64,000 nucleotides of DNA, from the NCBI RefSeq assembly GCF_016008875.1, contig NZ_JADTQG010000016.1, forward strand, positions 108,333 to 172,332. Reading direction: 5' to 3'. The notes beneath the pieces were generated by a model. That model ran no database searches, had not been told where the DNA came from, and worked only from the letters and a program-made list of their open reading frames with translations. The position numbers and the translations under genes are program-made. Of this stretch, positions 62,201 to 64,000 are shown piece by piece; position 1 is the stretch's first letter; each line of letters begins with the position of its first letter. The stretch is from Ectopseudomonas mendocina. GTDB lineage: Bacteria; Pseudomonadota; Gammaproteobacteria; Pseudomonadales; Pseudomonadaceae.

Positions 62201-62629
62201 ATGAGTAGCAGTGGCATGACTCCAAGAGAGCAAGAAATCCAGCGGCGCATCGCGCTATCGGAAACCCGCGTGACCAAGGCGGTGTTTCCGCCGACTACCA
62301 ATCACCACAACACCCTGTTCGGCGGCACCGCGCTGGCCTGGATGGACGAGGTGTCGTTCATCGCCGCCACGCGCTTCTGTCGCCTACCGCTGGTGACGGT
62401 GTCCAGCGATCGCATCGACTTCAAGCATGCGATACCGGCCGGCTCGATCGTCGAACTGATCGGGCGGGTGATCAAGGTCGGCAATACCAGCCTCAAGGTG
62501 GAGGTCGAGGTATTCGTCGAGGGGCTGTATCAGGAAGGGCGTGAGCGGGCGATCAGCGGTAGCTTCAGTTTCGTCGCTGTCGATGAGCAGCAAAAGCCCG
62601 TGCCGGTCTTGCCAGGCTTCGTTAGCTAG
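62201..62629 (+). CDS. Acyl-CoA thioesterase, hotdog family (YciA-like)
   Basis: A 142-residue single-hotdog thioesterase. The catalytic region is NHHNTLFGGTALAWMDEVSF with the aspartate in WMDE; a second family block is SSDRIDFKHAIPAGSIVEL. These hydrolyse a range of acyl-CoAs. Starts ATG 62201 or 62216 are both possible with weak ribosome sites. It stands between rplS and xerD, apart from both. Confidence 0.88.
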   Translation: MSSSGMTPREQEIQRRIALSETRVTKAVFPPTTNHHNTLFGGTALAWMDEVSFIAATRFCRLPLVTVSSDRIDFKHAIPAGSIVELIGRVIKVGNTSLKVEVEVFVEGLYQEGRERAISGSFSFVAVDEQQKPVPVLPGFVS

Positions 62630-62720
62630 TCAGATGCCTGCCTGATTGTCAGGCTGGTCTGCTGGTGCGTCGGGTGCAGGCTGTGGAACACTTGCCTGCC
62701 CTGTAATTGAAGGTCACTCG

Positions 62721-63617
62721 ATGCCTGCGCTGACTCACCCTCTAATCGAGCGCTTCCTCGAGGCGCTGTGGCTGGAAAAGGGGCTCTCGGCCCACACTCA
62801 GGCTGCCTACCGCAGCGATCTGGAACACTTCAATGCCTGGCTCGATGCGCGCGGCCTGGCGCTGCAGCACATTGGTCGCGATGCCATTCTCGATCACCTG
62901 GCCTGGCGTCTCGAGCAGGGCTATCAGGCGCGCTCCACGGCGCGCTTTCTCTCCGGGGTGCGCGGTTTCTACCGTTTCCTGCTGCGTGAAACGCTGATCA
63001 GTGAAGACCCAACCTTGCAGGTCGAGCTGCCGCAGATCGGTCGCCCTTTGCCCAAGTCGTTGTCCGAAGCGGATGTCGAGGCGCTGCTGCGGGCGCCGGA
63101 TCTGGATGACCCCATTGGCCTGCGTGATCGCGCCATGCTCGAAGTTCTGTATGCCTGCGGCTTGCGCGTCAGCGAGCTGGTGAGCCTGACGCTGGAGCAG
63201 GTCAATCTGCGCCAGGGCGTGTTGCGGGTGTTCGGCAAGGGCAGCAAGGAGCGTCTGGTGCCGCTGGGCGAGGAGGCCATCGCCTGGATCGAGCGTTACA
63301 TGCGCGAGGCGCGCCCGCTGTTGCTCGGCGGCAAGCCCAGTGATGTGCTGTTCCCCAGTCTGCGTGGCGAGCAGATGACCCGGCAGACCTTCTGGCATCG
63401 CATCAAGCACCAGGCGCAGGTCGCCGGTATCAGCAAGGCGCTGTCGCCGCATACCTTGCGTCATGCCTTCGCCACGCATCTGCTCAATCACGGCGCCGAC
63501 CTGCGCGTGGTGCAGATGCTGCTGGGTCACAGCGACCTGTCCACTACGCAGATCTACACGCATATCGCGCGTGCCCGCCTGCAGGAGCTGCATGCGCAAC
63601 ACCACCCGCGTGGCTGA
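62721..63617 (+). CDS. xerD: Tyrosine recombinase XerD
   Basis: A 298-residue recombinase with a SAM-like N-domain and catalytic C-domain. The active-site residues are R149 (ACGLRVSELVSL), K173, H244 and R247 (HTLRHAFATHL), H270 and the nucleophile Y279. With XerC it resolves chromosome dimers at dif. Length and the N-terminal RFLEALWLEKGLSAHTQAAY match housekeeping XerD, not a phage or integron enzyme. ATG 62721 is chosen over the longer frame from 62646. Confidence 0.95.
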   Translation: MPALTHPLIERFLEALWLEKGLSAHTQAAYRSDLEHFNAWLDARGLALQHIGRDAILDHLAWRLEQGYQARSTARFLSGVRGFYRFLLRETLISEDPTLQVELPQIGRPLPKSLSEADVEALLRAPDLDDPIGLRDRAMLEVLYACGLRVSELVSLTLEQVNLRQGVLRVFGKGSKERLVPLGEEAIAWIERYMREARPLLLGGKPSDVLFPSLRGEQMTRQTFWHRIKHQAQVAGISKALSPHTLRHAFATHLLNHGADLRVVQMLLGHSDLSTTQIYTHIARARLQELHAQHHPRG

Positions 63618-63628
63618 CTGGCCATAAA

Positions 63629-63664
63629 CGAAACCCCGTCACCGTTGCCGGTGGCGGGGTTTCG
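63629..63664. terminator. Terminator between xerD and the DUF2790 gene
   Basis: Stem GAAACCCCG-T-CACCG pairing with CGGTG-G-CGGGGTTTC around TTGC. It is well placed for the convergent genes; A/T tracts are short. Confidence 0.75.
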
Positions 63665-63691
63665 CTGCGCTTGGCGAGCGGCTCGGGGCGA

Positions 63692-63952
63692 TCAGCTCTG
63701 CAGTGTGCAGGCGCTGGAAAGCTGCTCGTAGCTGAGGGTTTCCACCTCACCCGTACTGTTGCGGTAGGTCATCTGCGCCGTGACCACTTCGCACTGGGCG
63801 CTATTGGGCGCGTCGATGGAAATCACCTTGGCGATATCCAGGTTCTGGCCGTAGTGGTAGGGCGTGGCCTCGGCGCTGTGGGCGAGGGTGGTGAGCGACG
63901 CGCTGAGAGCGATGGCGGTCAGAGCGTTGGCGAACAGGGTGCGGGTTTTCAT
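63692..63952 (-). CDS. DUF2790 family periplasmic protein
   Basis: An 86-residue secreted protein with signal peptide (cut near AHSAEA) and the DUF2790 core: TPYHYGQNLDIAKVISID followed by CEVVTAQMTYRNSTGEVETLSY, with two cysteines likely joined by a disulfide. The family is largely confined to Pseudomonas and has no defined function; some members respond to metal or envelope stress. The start is preceded by AAGAGGAGAATCACC. Confidence 0.9.
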   Translation of the reverse strand: MKTRTLFANALTAIALSASLTTLAHSAEATPYHYGQNLDIAKVISIDAPNSAQCEVVTAQMTYRNSTGEVETLSYEQLSSACTLQS

Positions 63953-64000
63953 GGTGATTCTCCTCTTGAGCCGCGCTCGGGCTATGGCCGCGAGCGCTGA

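Noticed and set aside
62721..63617. xerD as an integrase of a mobile element
   Set aside because: It matches housekeeping XerD in length and N-domain, is in conserved position, and has no attachment sites or cargo around it.

Overview
The window is high-GC gammaproteobacterial chromosome and reads as a Pseudomonas, probably of the mendocina/pseudoalcaligenes/oleovorans group. The gene order is the familiar Pseudomonas backbone: hscA-fdx-iscX-ndk-rlmN-pilF-rodZ-ispG-hisS-yfgM-bamB-der, then leuA, xseA, guaBA, tadA, mltF, purL, purT, ffh-rpsP-rimM-trmD-rplS and xerD. The genus-restricted DUF2790 protein and several kinds of Pseudomonas-style REP palindromes support this. The species call is an inference from order and protein sequence; there is no rRNA in the window. 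I found no tRNA, rRNA, CRISPR array, insertion sequence or prophage.

Layout. 1-10350: end of the iron-sulfur (ISC) cluster, then a long housekeeping operon for nucleotide balance, rRNA/tRNA methylation, type IV pilus pilotin, cell shape, isoprenoids, histidyl-tRNA, outer-membrane assembly and ribosome GTPase. 10492-19638: an aminotransferase/amidase pair, leuA with an upstream small ORF, a YbdG-type mechanosensitive channel, a GST, an M23 peptidase and xseA. 19952-22038: a LysR regulator divergent from a PACE efflux pump, then an unknown zinc-ribbon protein. 22152-25440: guaB and guaA. 25528-31228: small unknown secreted and membrane proteins, a Tat-exported multicopper oxidase, tadA and mltF. 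31396-35292: purL. 35655-36411: a double CDGSH iron-sulfur protein and a NIF3/CutA-like protein.

36462-51890 is the most striking region. A tatABC operon, a type II secretion system (gspK apart; gspC,D,E,F,G,H,I,J,L,M,N as one overlapping operon), a PhoX-family alkaline phosphatase with a twin-arginine signal, and a SoxB/5'-nucleotidase-like twin-arginine protein with substituted metal ligands lie together. A good PhoB box (41168-41189) stands in front of the SoxB-like/gsp operon. I read this as a phosphate-starvation export module in which a local Tat system could deliver folded phosphatases to the periplasm and a Hxc/P. putida-Xcp-like T2SS could move them outward. The T2SS-phosphatase link has precedent in P. 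putida; the local Tat coupling and the role of the SoxB-like protein are inference.

51899-64000 returns to backbone: an L,D-transpeptidase, two divergent Nudix hydrolases, a gamma-carbonic-anhydrase-like protein, purT, a CorB-like protein, a CcsA-like protein, the SRP GTPase gene ffh, the rpsP-rimM-trmD-rplS operon, a thioesterase, xerD and a DUF2790 protein. Intergenic spaces carry at least four kinds of palindromic repeat; one copy lies inside a signal peptide and another supplies the likely -35 element of the rpsP promoter.
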